The notes under the pieces are model-generated. The model was not told where the DNA came from and ran no database searches. It saw only the letters and a list, made by a program, of their open reading frames with translations. The position numbers were made by a program, and so were the translations under genes. From NCBI GenBank assembly GCA_963668585.1, contig OY764869.1:2604001-2668000 (forward strand): a stretch of DNA of 64,000 bases. Reading direction: 5' to 3'. Source of the DNA: Bin87 sp963668585 (GTDB lineage: Bacteria > Chloroflexota > Dehalococcoidia > Lucifugimonadales > UBA3495). The number at the start of each line of letters is the position of its first letter. Within the stretch, counting starts at the first letter, position 1. Below, piece after piece: positions 1 through 9,800 of the stretch.

Positions 1-2
1 CG

Positions 3-452
3 GCCGACCTTTCAATGTGGGGTCGCATGGTCCGTGGTGTCCGCTCAGTGTTGGGAGGTGCCCGCGAGTCGGGCAACGACGCCGTTGTCGGATACGTGGG
101 CATCTGGTTCCAGGGTGACCAGGCCCACATCACGGAGGTAGCCGTTCGCAGCGCTTTGCGCGGTCAGGGCATCGGGGAACTGCTGATCATCGGCACGGTG
201 CGAGCCGCCTACGAACAGGGGATGGAAGAGGTGACCCTTGAAGCCAGGGTTTCCAACTTCGTGGCGCAGCGGCTCTACGACAAGTATGGATTCAAGGAAA
301 TGGGCATCCGGAAGAACTACTATGCGGACAACAGGGAAGATGCGGTCATCATGACCACCGACCGTATCCACACCGGAGGCTACCGCGAGAAGTTTAACGA
401 CCTACAGGAGCGTTTTATCCAACGCTACGGCGAGGTCCAGATCGAAATCTGA
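3..452 (+). CDS. rimI: RimI-like ribosomal-protein N-acetyltransferase (5' partial)
   Basis: GNAT-fold acetyltransferase, most like RimI, which acetylates the N-terminal alanine of ribosomal protein S18 using acetyl-CoA. The acetyl-CoA binding loop RGQGIG is visible (residues 49-54 counted from the ATG at 15). It is followed by the RimI-type stretch LEARVSN, then LYDKYGF and the C-terminal YYADNREDAVIM signature. The frame is open from base 3 with no stop upstream, and the internal ATG at 15 has no clear ribosome site. The gene therefore probably starts outside the window. It converges with the importer operon ending at 529. The RimI family assignment is good; a specific S18 substrate is inferred. 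Confidence 0.85.
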   Translation, partial: ADLSMWGRMVRGVRSVLGGARESGNDAVVGYVGIWFQGDQAHITEVAVRSALRGQGIGELLIIGTVRAAYEQGMEEVTLEARVSNFVAQRLYDKYGFKEMGIRKNYYADNREDAVIMTTDRIHTGGYREKFNDLQERFIQRYGEVQIEI

Positions 453-528
453 GGCGTCTGCCCGGGTCTATTTTTCGCATGCCCGTGCCGATGCCATGAT
501 TGCATCGCGGGGGTTTGGGATCGTCGTT

Positions 529-1440
529 TCATCGCCCTCGCAACTTGGGATCAAGCGCGTCACGGAGCGAATCGCCCAGCAGATTGAAGGATAAAACGGT
601 GATAGAAATCGCCAGCCCGGGGAATACAACCAGCCACCAGATCGGCTTGTAGGTGTTTGCAATCACACCTCCCAGCATGTTCCCCCAACTGGGCGTTGGC
701 GGCGTGATCCCCACTCCCAGGAATCCAAGCGACGCCTCGATCACAATCGCCGCGCCAAGGTGCGCCGTTGCCAACACCACGTAGGCCGCGAAGCATTGCG
801 GCGCGATGTGCTTGGCCATGATGCGGAAGTTGGACGCGCCCATGGCGCGGGCCGCGTCCACGTAGGCCAGTTCTTTAATGGATAGGGCGACGGAACGAAT
901 AACCCGGACGCCATAGGGCAAACGGGTGACCGCGATGGCTACTATGACCGTCCAGATCCCCCCTCCCAGCGCTACCAACAGCACCATGGCCAGGACCAAC
1001 GCGGGGAATGACATAACGATTTCCACGACCCGCTGGCTGATAATGTCGAACCGCCCGCCCAGGAAAGCGCTGGCGATGCCCCAGAGGGCTCCGATAGTGG
1101 AGCCCAGCAGCACGGAAAGAACCGAAACCTGCAGCGAAACACGTCCACCGTATATGATGCGGCTCAAGATGTCCCTTCCCTCGTAGTCGGTGCCCAGTAG
1201 GTATTGGGCCGAAGGCGCGACACCAAGGCTCAGGAAGTCAACGTACAGCGGGTCGTGGGGGGAAAACAACGCCGCGAAAGCGGACACCACCAAGATGACC
1301 ACCAGCAAAATCCCGCCTGCCGCGCCAACCGGATACCGGCGGACAAAGGTGATGAGTCCAACGGATGCGTTCTGGAAACGCTCCAATACGCCAGCGGTGG
1401 GCGGTAATGGTTGAACTTGCAAGTCTGACTGACCGGCCAT
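529..1440 (-). CDS. dppC: Oligopeptide/dipeptide ABC importer permease, DppC-like
   Basis: Inner-membrane permease of a family-5 (oligopeptide, dipeptide, nickel) ABC importer, 303 aa, the usual DppC/OppC length. It has an N-terminal cytoplasmic arm and a first membrane helix near residues 38-60, then the OppC-type periplasmic segment. The cytoplasmic coupling loop DAARAMGASNFRIMAKHI sits in the second half; the canonical EAA glutamate is Asp here. It lies 54 nt downstream of the DppB-like gene and is the last gene of the three-gene operon visible here. No ATP-binding subunits follow, so they must be encoded elsewhere. The substrate cannot be told from sequence. Confidence 0.9.
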   Translation of the reverse strand: MAGQSDLQVQPLPPTAGVLERFQNASVGLITFVRRYPVGAAGGILLVVILVVSAFAALFSPHDPLYVDFLSLGVAPSAQYLLGTDYEGRDILSRIIYGGRVSLQVSVLSVLLGSTIGALWGIASAFLGGRFDIISQRVVEIVMSFPALVLAMVLLVALGGGIWTVIVAIAVTRLPYGVRVIRSVALSIKELAYVDAARAMGASNFRIMAKHIAPQCFAAYVVLATAHLGAAIVIEASLGFLGVGITPPTPSWGNMLGGVIANTYKPIWWLVVFPGLAISITVLSFNLLGDSLRDALDPKLRGR

Positions 1441-1494
1441 GTTCTCTCTCTTTGAGCAGCCCTGGGCAACTCGGGCAGAGTGTCGGTGGGATTA

Positions 1495-2454
1495 TCAGTC
1501 GTAGCGGATTCTTGGGTCGAGGACGGCGTAGGCCACGTCGATCGACAGGTTGACGAACACGAAAATGATCCCATAAAGCAGCACCAGATTCTGGACTACG
1601 ACGAAATCACGTTCCGTGAACGCCTGAACCAGCGCGGTTCCAAGCCCCGGCACCGTGAACGCTGTTTCCACGGCGACGGACCCGCCCAGAAGGAGACCAA
1701 AGAGCACCCCCGAGAGTGTCATTACCGGCAACAGGGCGTTGCGCAACGCGTGGCGCATGACCACCAGGCGCTCCGGCAGTCCCTTGGCTCTGGCGGTGCG
1801 CACGTAGTCGTCGCGGATCACTTCCAATAGAGTTGTGCGGGCCATGCGCGCGATGTAGGCAGAGGTGGCCAGTCCAAGCACAATCCCGGGCGCTATCACT
1901 ATTTGCAGATTTTGGAATGGATCCTGCCACAACTGGATTATTCCCAGCGGAGGCCGATAGTTGAACACCAGCAGGGAAGCCACCACCACCAGGACCGCGA
2001 CCCAAAAGCTGGGTACCGCCAGGAAAATTATCGTCAAAAATCTCGACACGTAGTCGGCAAAACTGTTCTGTTTGATGGCGCCCAGGATCCCCACAGGTAA
2101 CCCGATTATCCATGAGACCAACACCGCGATCACCGCTATTTCAGCGGTCAACGGTCCGCGCCGGATGATCAATTCGGAAACGGAATCACCGCGCCAGAAC
2201 GATTCCCCCATCTTCCCAGTTGCAACATCCTTCATCCAGTCGGCGTACTGGATGTAAAGCGGCCTGTCTATACCTAGTTGCCGCTTGATTTCTGCGATGT
2301 CGGCGGCGGTCAGGTTTTCACGACCACCCTCGCCATACAGGATAGCGAGAGGGTCGCCTGGCAGGATGCGGAGCGCCAGGAAAATGATGATCGTGATTCC
2401 AATCAGACCCGGTATCGAATAGAGAAGCCGGCGCCCGATGTATTTCAGCATCAT
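1495..2454 (-). CDS. dppB: Oligopeptide/dipeptide ABC importer permease, DppB-like
   Basis: DppB/OppB-type permease, 319 aa, partner of the DppC-like protein in a family-5 peptide-type importer. It opens with the typical N-terminal helix KYIGRRLLYSIPGLIGIT and the RILPGDP turn. The coupling loop YVRTARAKGLPERLVVMRH, which contacts the ATPases, is present near residues 215-233. The start codon lies only 3 nt beyond the stop of the upstream lipoprotein gene, so the two are probably translationally coupled. A second in-frame ATG directly follows the first. Six membrane spans are expected for the family. Confidence 0.9.
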   Translation of the reverse strand: MMLKYIGRRLLYSIPGLIGITIIIFLALRILPGDPLAILYGEGGRENLTAADIAEIKRQLGIDRPLYIQYADWMKDVATGKMGESFWRGDSVSELIIRRGPLTAEIAVIAVLVSWIIGLPVGILGAIKQNSFADYVSRFLTIIFLAVPSFWVAVLVVVASLLVFNYRPPLGIIQLWQDPFQNLQIVIAPGIVLGLATSAYIARMARTTLLEVIRDDYVRTARAKGLPERLVVMRHALRNALLPVMTLSGVLFGLLLGGSVAVETAFTVPGLGTALVQAFTERDFVVVQNLVLLYGIIFVFVNLSIDVAYAVLDPRIRYD

Positions 2455-2457
2455 GGC

Positions 2458-4293
2458 TTACTTGTCCAGCCACGCAGTGTCGAAGCGGATGTCGTTGAAC
2501 AGAGTGACTCGGTTGGCCCGTCCGTGCCCTTTCAGGTAGTTGGCGAACCCGTCGATGATGGTGAAGTGGTTGATCAGGATCATCGGCGACCATTCTTCAA
2601 GCATGGCCGCCCCCTGCAGCGTGAGTTCCTGCTGTTTGGCAGGGTTGGTCTCGCCAATGAGTTCCGCAACCAGCGAGTCAAACTCGGCGTTGTTTGAGCC
2701 ACGGTTCCAGTTGCTCCCGCTTCCCGTCGTAAACCATGCCGACCAATAGGCGGGTGTGGATGCCAGGGGCGTGGGAGTGCCGTTGACCGCCAGGTCATAA
2801 TTGCCCTGGTCGCGGTCCTCTTGCCAAACCGAGGTGTGGACCACCCTGATCTCGCTATTGATGTTGAGGCTCTGCTTCATGAACGCCTGCATCATGGGCG
2901 CCATGGGGGAGACGAGGAAGTTGATGTCCCGGACCATCAGGTCCAGAGTCGGGAAGCCCTCGCCGTTGGGGTACCCGGCGTCCGCCAGCAACTGCTGCGC
3001 GAGCGAGACGTCTTCGGTGGTGGCGGGGCAATTGTAGCCGGGCTTGGCGTTCAGGGTATCGGCGCGATAGGATGCTCCATAGTCAGGGTCGTTGGGCACT
3101 ATCCAGGTGCCCACCTCGATTTCGCGAATCGCCGCCACCGCCAGTTTGATTGCGCATCGGTCCTGCACTATTGACATTGCGCGACGCACCCTCGGGTCGC
3201 CCAGTGGCCCGCTTTCATGGTTGACGAACATTCCGCCGATGGATGGGATCGGATACACGACAACTGTATGCGTGTCCGAGTAGTTCTGACGGATGTCGTC
3301 GCGCAGGTCGGCCCCTGCGCCGTAAACATAGTCAACGCGTCCTGTGATGAGAGCAGCGCCGGTGGCGGGACCATAAGCCAGGTGGCTGTGCTGGATACCG
3401 TCGAGGTAGGGGAGTTCAGGGTTCCAGTAGTTGGGATTTCGCGAGGCTTTCCAGAATTCGCCCGCCTGATGGTCTTCCAAGATGAACGGCCCAGTCCCTG
3501 GGTGGGTGGTGGTGCCGGGTTTGACCCGTTTCAGGTCGAGGTCGTTGTCGTCCAGGGTCTGCTTGCGTTCGATGACGTTCCAGCCGGAGGCGATGGCCGA
3601 AGGCAAGAACGCCCGGGGCGCCCGTAGCGCGAATTCGACGGTGAGGGGGTCAACGACCCGCACCTCCGTCACGGCCTCAAAAACACTCTGCCGCGGTGAG
3701 ATCATGCCTGTGGGCGGGAAGATGATCCGGTCGAAGGTGGCCTTGATGTCTTCTGACGTTAGTTCCACTCCGTCGTGGAACAGCACTCCGTCACGCAGAT
3801 GGAAGGTATAGACAAGACCGTCATCGGACACCTCCCACGCGTATGCCAGATCAGGGATAACCTCTTTGCCGCCATCGAACGGGCTATATCGCAAAAGGTT
3901 GTCGAAATACACTCCCTGCGGCTGGGCGCAGGCGGCGGTGTTGCACTGGTGCATATCGAAGTGCGGAGAGTCGGACAGACCCGCCCATTGCATCACGCCA
4001 CCGCGCGTGGGATTGTCTTCGGGCGCTTTCAGCATCAGCGCTGGCGCGTCGCTCAAAGCCTTGGGAGGGACCGTAGGGACTGCGGTGGCGAAGGGAGTAG
4101 CGGTGGGCTCAACATCCGGAATCGCCGTCGGGGCCGGCTGGGCTTCCGGAGCGGAGGTGGATGCGGGTTGCGAATGCGGGGCGGATGTAGCCTGCGGTTC
4201 GGCCGGGGACGTGCTGCCGCACGCTATGACCAAAACCAGCAGCAAAGCCAATGTCAGTGAAACAACAGATTTGGAACTTATCACCGGATGCAT
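2458..4293 (-). CDS. Family-5 extracellular solute-binding lipoprotein of ABC importer
   Basis: Periplasm- or surface-exposed binding protein (611 aa) for the adjacent DppBC-like permeases. It begins with a signal peptide and a lipobox (LVIAC, Cys25), so it is a predicted lipoprotein. A Pro/Thr/Ala-rich linker of about 60 residues follows, which is common for Chloroflexota and Gram-positive binding proteins. The mature domain shows family-5 features such as YAWEVSDDGLVYTFHLRDG and FHDGVELTSEDIKATFDRI. It is first in its operon, downstream of a good promoter. The ligand is unknown; peptides are only the family default. Confidence 0.88.
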   Translation of the reverse strand: MHPVISSKSVVSLTLALLLVLVIACGSTSPAEPQATSAPHSQPASTSAPEAQPAPTAIPDVEPTATPFATAVPTVPPKALSDAPALMLKAPEDNPTRGGVMQWAGLSDSPHFDMHQCNTAACAQPQGVYFDNLLRYSPFDGGKEVIPDLAYAWEVSDDGLVYTFHLRDGVLFHDGVELTSEDIKATFDRIIFPPTGMISPRQSVFEAVTEVRVVDPLTVEFALRAPRAFLPSAIASGWNVIERKQTLDDNDLDLKRVKPGTTTHPGTGPFILEDHQAGEFWKASRNPNYWNPELPYLDGIQHSHLAYGPATGAALITGRVDYVYGAGADLRDDIRQNYSDTHTVVVYPIPSIGGMFVNHESGPLGDPRVRRAMSIVQDRCAIKLAVAAIREIEVGTWIVPNDPDYGASYRADTLNAKPGYNCPATTEDVSLAQQLLADAGYPNGEGFPTLDLMVRDINFLVSPMAPMMQAFMKQSLNINSEIRVVHTSVWQEDRDQGNYDLAVNGTPTPLASTPAYWSAWFTTGSGSNWNRGSNNAEFDSLVAELIGETNPAKQQELTLQGAAMLEEWSPMILINHFTIIDGFANYLKGHGRANRVTLFNDIRFDTAWLDK

Positions 4294-4405
4294 CGCTCAA
4301 CTCCTTGGATTCCGACTTTGCAAGGCCATATGCTGACCGGTATTCGTTTTGGTCTGTATCTGGCAATTGACGGACTTCGTAATATTTAGCCTGATATGCC
4401 ACGCT

Positions 4406-4433
4406 AATTTACACTGCCTTGCATTTTTGTCAA
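4406..4433 (-). promoter_or_regulatory. Predicted sigma70 promoter of the ABC importer operon
   Basis: On the reverse strand, TTGACA (4433-4428), a 16-nt spacer and TAAATT (4411-4406) lie about 110 nt upstream of the solute-binding protein start. A second TTGACA lies further upstream with a weaker -10. The gap 4294-4676 otherwise holds only this promoter and the coaE promoter; no gene is seen in it. Confidence 0.5.
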
Positions 4434-4619
4434 GCAACCTGATGTTTTGCTGCTGTGGACCTACGTAATGCGGTTGATGCAACCTTGTCAAAACGAAGGG
4501 CCGCCGGGGCAGGCGCGGTCAGGAGAGGCACCTGCGGATACCCGCCCCGATGGTTTCGATGCCGACGTTTGGCATCGGCCGACCGGGTGCTTGACGGGCC
4601 GTGGCAAGTGTCGTGTCAG

Positions 4620-4648
4620 TTGACCGATTTGGTGTGCCTTGCTAGAAT
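4620..4648 (+). promoter_or_regulatory. Predicted extended -10 promoter of coaE operon
   Basis: TTGACC (4620-4625), a 17-nt spacer and TAGAAT (4643-4648) with a TG one base upstream (4640-4641). This predicts a start about 20 nt before the coaE ATG and argues for the short coaE start. Confidence 0.6.
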
Positions 4649-4676
4649 GCCCGGCAGTCTTATCGTTTGGGCGGCC

Positions 4677-5273
4677 ATGCTTACTATCGGACTTACCGGA
4701 GGAATTGGGAGCGGCAAAAGCGCAGTTGCCAACTTGTTACAGCAATTGGGGGCGTCTATCATCGATGCGGACCGGCTGGGACACGAAGCCTACACGCCCA
4801 ATTCCGAAGCGTGGCAAGAAGTGGTGGCGGCGTTCGGACGGGGAATCCTCACGGCTGACGGTGAAATTGACCGGCGCAAACTGGGTTCAATCGTATTCGC
4901 TGATCCGTCGGAATTGGCCCGCTTAAATGGGATCATGCACCCCCTGATGGCCCGCATGGTCGAAGAGCGTAAAACCCAACTGAAAGCCGCTGGCGTATCG
5001 GTGGCGGTGGTGGAAGCCGCGGTCCTTTACGAGGCCGGCTGGAACTCACTGGTCGATGAGGTTTGGACCACCGACGCACCGGTCGAAGTAGTGGTCGAAC
5101 GGTTGCACGAACGCAACGGACTCAGCGAAGAAGAAGCGAGAAAACGAATCAACTCACAAATGTCTGCCGAAGATCGCAATCGACGTTCTGACGTGGTGGT
5201 CGACAATTCGACCGACCTGGCCGCCCTGGAGCGCACCGTTGAGACACTCTGGCGGAATCGAGTGAAAGGATAG
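4677..5273 (+). CDS. coaE: Dephospho-CoA kinase
   Basis: Catalyses the last step of coenzyme A synthesis, ATP-dependent phosphorylation of dephospho-CoA at the 3'-hydroxyl. The product begins MLTIGLTGGIGSGKS, placing the P-loop at residues 8-15. It then shows the CoaE-type IDADRLGHEAY and, later, the lid region RLHERNGLSEEEARKRI. The reading frame is open from 4455, but the ATG at 4677 gives 198 aa, the normal family length, and sits just after a strong promoter. It is followed 13 nt later by the MoxR gene, so it may head that operon. Confidence 0.93.
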   Translation: MLTIGLTGGIGSGKSAVANLLQQLGASIIDADRLGHEAYTPNSEAWQEVVAAFGRGILTADGEIDRRKLGSIVFADPSELARLNGIMHPLMARMVEERKTQLKAAGVSVAVVEAAVLYEAGWNSLVDEVWTTDAPVEVVVERLHERNGLSEEEARKRINSQMSAEDRNRRSDVVVDNSTDLAALERTVETLWRNRVKG

Positions 5274-5286
5274 GTACATCACGGCA

Positions 5287-6198
5287 ATGGTTGAAGCAAA
5301 CATCGAACTGATGGAAGACGAACCCAGTTTCAAGGAATTCGCAATTGAGGAATTCCTGGTTCGCAGTGAACCATACTATCGCGCCGTTGGCGACGAACTT
5401 GAGTTGTTCGAGGCTGCGTACGAACAGCACATACCCGTACTGCTCAAGGGCCCAACGGGCTGCGGAAAGACCCGGTTTGTCGAATATATGGCTTGGAAAC
5501 TCGGCCGGCCAATCACCACGGTCAGAAACGACGACGTGCAGGAAATGAGCGAAGGTGAGGTTCGAGTTCCGCTGGTAACGATTGCTTGCCACGAAGACCT
5601 GACCGCCAGCGACCTCGTCGGCCGCTACCTGCTGGATGCCAACGGCACCCGTTGGATCGACGGCCCGATGACCCGCGCCGTCAAAGCCGGCGCAATCCTG
5701 TACCTGGACGAAGTGGTCGAAGCGCGCAAGGACACCACGGTGCTGATTCACCCCTTGACCGACCACCGCCGAATCCTTCCTGTGGAAAAAACCGGCAACA
5801 TCATTGAGGCCGATGACCGCTTCCTGCTCTGCATCTCGTACAACCCGCACTACCAGAGCGCCCTTAAGGACCTCAAGCACAGCACCCGGCAGCGCTTCAT
5901 CTCCATCGAGTTCGACTATCCTCCCGTGGATGTGGAGGCTGAAATCGTCGCGAAGGAAAGTGGGTGCAACGAAGACGAAGCCCACGCTCTGGCTCGTCTC
6001 GGCGAAAAGATTCGCAACCTCCGGGAACACGGTTTGGCAGAAGGCGCCAGTACCCGGTTGTTGATCTACGCCGGCCGCCTGATGCGGCAGGGAATCCAAG
6101 CCCGCCGGGCTTGCCAGGTCGCCATCGTGTGGACCCTGACCGACGAACAAGAACTGCAGCGCAGCATCGAAGAGGTGGTTCACTCCATCTTTGAGTAG
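5287..6198 (+). CDS. MoxR-family AAA+ ATPase, CbbQ/NorQ-like
   Basis: AAA+ chaperone-type ATPase of the MoxR/CbbQ/NirQ/NorQ group, 303 aa. Walker A GPTGCGKT lies at about residues 56-63 and Walker B (ILYLDEV) at about 137-143. The arginine-finger region is DLKHSTRQRF, and a C-terminal CbbQ-type helical lid follows. Family members act with a partner carrying a von Willebrand A domain to insert or remodel metal cofactors or activate enzymes. Here that partner is very likely the 1104-aa VWA protein two genes downstream. No target enzyme such as RuBisCO or NO reductase is encoded nearby. Confidence 0.88.
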   Translation: MVEANIELMEDEPSFKEFAIEEFLVRSEPYYRAVGDELELFEAAYEQHIPVLLKGPTGCGKTRFVEYMAWKLGRPITTVRNDDVQEMSEGEVRVPLVTIACHEDLTASDLVGRYLLDANGTRWIDGPMTRAVKAGAILYLDEVVEARKDTTVLIHPLTDHRRILPVEKTGNIIEADDRFLLCISYNPHYQSALKDLKHSTRQRFISIEFDYPPVDVEAEIVAKESGCNEDEAHALARLGEKIRNLREHGLAEGASTRLLIYAGRLMRQGIQARRACQVAIVWTLTDEQELQRSIEEVVHSIFE

Positions 6199-6212
6199 CC
6201 ACTGGAGGCTGC

Positions 6213-6809
6213 ATGGGTGAAATCACCCTCGATCTCATCCGCGACGCCCTGGCGCGACGCGAGCCGATTACTGCCGCTCCGGAGGGATTGATGCCGGCGG
6301 CAGTAATGCTATTGCTATACCGCAAGGGCGACGATTATTGCGTGCTGCTCAACAAACGTTCCATGACGGTGGAGCACCACAAAGGAGAAATGTCGTTTCC
6401 GGGAGGCGCCCGGGATCCTGAAGACTCCGATTTTGAGGACACGGCGCGCCGGGAAACTCACGAAGAGATGGGGATTTCTCGGGATGACATAACCATTCTG
6501 GGCCGGCTGGATGACAATGTCACCCGGTCCAATTTTCTGGTGAAAGTCTTCGTCGGAACCATCCCTTACCCATATGAATTTCGACCCAGCACACACGAAA
6601 TCGCCGAAGTCGTTGAGATCCCCATGAGCGTGCTGCGCGACCCTGCCAGTTGGCGTTGGGATTCGCGCATCGAAGACGGTGAACGCACGGCAGTACGGTC
6701 ATACGGGTACCAACAACACTTGGTGTATGGCGCCACCGCCAAAATCCTTGACCAGTTCCTCGACGTAGTCGAGGAAGGGCTGACAAAGGAGGACACTAGC
6801 CTTGACTAA
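6213..6809 (+). CDS. NUDIX hydrolase, NudL/CoA-pyrophosphatase-like
   Basis: NUDIX pyrophosphatase of 198 aa. The NUDIX box runs from the GGARDPEDSDFEDTARRE segment into EEMG, in the arrangement used by CoA diphosphatases (NudL, Nudt7), preceded by MSFPGG. Such enzymes split CoA or acyl-CoA into phosphopantetheine and 3',5'-ADP. That fits a gene two positions after coaE, but the substrate is inferred. A GGAGG ribosome site precedes the ATG. Its stop overlaps the TTG start of the VWA gene by 8 nt, so it lies inside the MoxR-VWA operon. Confidence 0.85.
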   Translation: MGEITLDLIRDALARREPITAAPEGLMPAAVMLLLYRKGDDYCVLLNKRSMTVEHHKGEMSFPGGARDPEDSDFEDTARRETHEEMGISRDDITILGRLDDNVTRSNFLVKVFVGTIPYPYEFRPSTHEIAEVVEIPMSVLRDPASWRWDSRIEDGERTAVRSYGYQQHLVYGATAKILDQFLDVVEEGLTKEDTSLD

Positions 6810-9800
6810 TTCCGCAACTGGCGAGCTTCTAGCTGAACTGGCCAAACTACCCCCGGCTGTATCCGAAGCCTACGAAGCCGTCGCCGACGCGATGGGTGAG
6901 TCCTTCAGCGACGAGGAGATGGCCCTCTGGGCCAAGGAAGGCGTTGCCATCGGCACGCAAACCGTGCGCTCCTGGGAATCGGCAGTCGAGTATTACCGCG
7001 TCAGCCCTGAGGTCGCTCGCTCTCTGGCTTTTGCCTCCTTCATGCAGTGGGCCCGGTGCGGCACCTACCTGTCGCAGGATTCGCCAACCCTGGCGGTTGC
7101 TTTTTTCAAGGCGAGTCCAACTATCGTCACCAACCTCAGGCCGCAGTACATCCCGCGTTGGGCAGGCCTGGGCCGTTCGCTATACAAGGGAACCTGGAAG
7201 TCCAGCACCCTGGCAGCGCGGTTCTTCGAGGTCAGCCCCGACCTTGTTCGGAACCTCCCCTTCTGGGATGTTGAGGTATTTGCGTCCCTGATTGAAGCCT
7301 TGTCCTACAAGTCCTACGACGTGGCGGCTGAGTGCCTGGTCCTGGGACGGGACGTGCTGCCAGGCATGGGTCGTGAACGCGAAGCGTTCCTTTCGATGTC
7401 CCGCGCACTGACCGATTCCAGTTGGCGGGAGGTTAAAGCGTGCCTGGAAATGGCGCCCAGGGCGTTGCAGCACGTCGAAGAAGGGCAGACCGGGCGGTTC
7501 CTCCGGCTGGGCGAAAAGCTGGCCAAGATGGGTATGCGCGACACTTCCCGCTTCCTTTACGACGGGGCCCAGGCGTTGTCTCACGTTTCTGCCGGATCGC
7601 AAGGACACATCCTGGATCTGTGCGAAGGCCTGCTGGCAACCACTCCCGACGCCGTGCCTCCGTTCCTCAAGAGCCTTGATCCGGTGTTGAACCGCATCAC
7701 CCTGCCCCAACTGGACCAGTGGTATCAGCAGGGTGTTGAACTATTGAACGAGAACCCTGAGAGCGGAATCGCTTTCTTCAAGATAGAGTCCAACACTTCA
7801 GAAGCGATGTTGGAAACCCTGTCGTCCAGCCTGGACCTGGAGCGGGTCAAGGGCATCATGCGCCTGTACACTCGTGCCCTCTCAGGCGCCAACATCGAAG
7901 TCATGAGCACCGAAGAGTTGGTGCGCCGACAGATCGGGTGGTTGGATCAGGATATTGCCTCCACCGACGGCACCAAGGTGTACCTGCCGCCGATGATCGA
8001 CAACTACAACGACAAAGCGCAGAACTTCGCCTGGTTCAAGGTGGTCGCCACTCACCAGGTTTCCCACCTGGAATTCGGAAGTTTCGCGTTCGAGTTCGAC
8101 ACGCCGGCCAAAGTGTTTGATGACCGGCGCATCACTATGGAAGCAGCAATGCAGGCCAGGATGGAAGCCATCCGCACTGCTGCCGCAGACCACTTCCAAC
8201 TGCAGGATGCCAGCGTCATCGCTTCCCCCGAAATGGAGGAAGGCCCCGGCGGCACGATGAGGGTTTACACCGATATCGGTCGGTTCCTGGCGCTGTTTGA
8301 GGACCGACGCATGGCGTTCGACCTGTTCAGCGTGCTGGAAGACTGCCGGCTGGACTACCGGATCAAGACGGACTATCCCGGCATCCGTCGCCCTGCTCTC
8401 GACGTGCAGCGCGATGCTCTGGCCCAACGGCCGAAAGTTGAGGACCTCCCGTTGCAGGAAGCCCTCATTGAGTTGTTGGTCCACATGAGCCTCGACCGTT
8501 TCGAGGGACTGCTGGTGCCGCAGGAATATCGGGACGAAGCCTACATGCTGGCGCGCATCATGCACCGCCTGCGCACGATTCGCGCATCCATTGAGGACAC
8601 AGCGGAGGCTTCGCTGCGCGCCTACGAGATAATTTCTCGTCTGCAAAACGAACAGCAACCTGAGGACGAATACCAACCCGAAGATCTCGACGATCCCGGC
8701 GAATTCTCGGAAGAGGAATACCAGGCCATGCTGGACAAACTCCAGGCGGCCATGGACGAACAGCAGGGCGAAGAGGGCGAAGGCGACCCCTATGAATCGC
8801 CGGAACCCGTGGAATATCGCGGCGATTTCAAGCCTGAGATGGTTCAGTTGCTCACCAAGTTGCAGATGGACCAGAGCCAGATGGGCGACGCCGAGCCGAT
8901 GACCCAGGAAGAGCTTGAACAGTTGCTCCAGGACAGCGCCGAACTGGAACTGGACGCTCAGGAAGGCGATGTTGACCAGAGCATGGCAATGTTTGCCCAG
9001 AACATCATGAAGGAAGCAGGCGTGCCGCCCCCGTCAAATGACCCGGGTCGCGGTTACGGCCCCATCCTCCACGATGATGACGCCGGCGGTGAGTTGGAAG
9101 CGCTGGAGCCCAAGACGTTTGTATATGACGAGTGGGACTTCAGGGCCAACGACTACAAGCCGCGTTGGTGCATCGTCAAAGAAAAGATTCTTGACGAAGG
9201 CGATGCCAATTTCTACAACGATTCGTTGAGGAACTACGCCTCGTTGCTGGCGCATATCAAGCGGCAGTTCGAGTTAATCATGCCCGAAACCTGGCGCAAG
9301 ACGTACCGCTTGATTGACGGCGAGGACATCGACCTAAACTCCGCGCTGGAAGCGTGGGCGGACCTTCGCATGAACGTGCCGCCGGACGAAAAAATCTACT
9401 GGCGCCGCAACCGCGTGGAACGCGACGTCGCCGTGGTCTTCCTGCTCGATATGTCTGCTTCAACCGCTGAGGCCATTGATGAAGGCCGTCATTCCGTGGA
9501 CGACCGGGACGCTCCGGACGACCCTGTGGAATACATGGTGTGGCTGCGCAGGCGTCGTGAAGGATTGGTGCGTCGTCATTACAAGCGGATCATCGACCTT
9601 GAACGCGAAAGTTGCGCCCTGCTGATCAACGCTCTGGAGTCCATCGGGGACACGTACGGAATCTACGGCTTCTCCGGCTACGGTAGGGAAAACGTGGAGT
9701 TCTATGTCATCAAGGATATTGATGAGCAGTTCAACGACAAGATCAAGCGGCGCATCGACAAGGTTACTCCGCTCCATGCCACCCGCATGGGTTCGGCGAT

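Noticed and set aside
5149..6183. 344-codon reverse frame across coaE and the MoxR gene
   Set aside because: Antisense to two clear genes and crosses their boundary.
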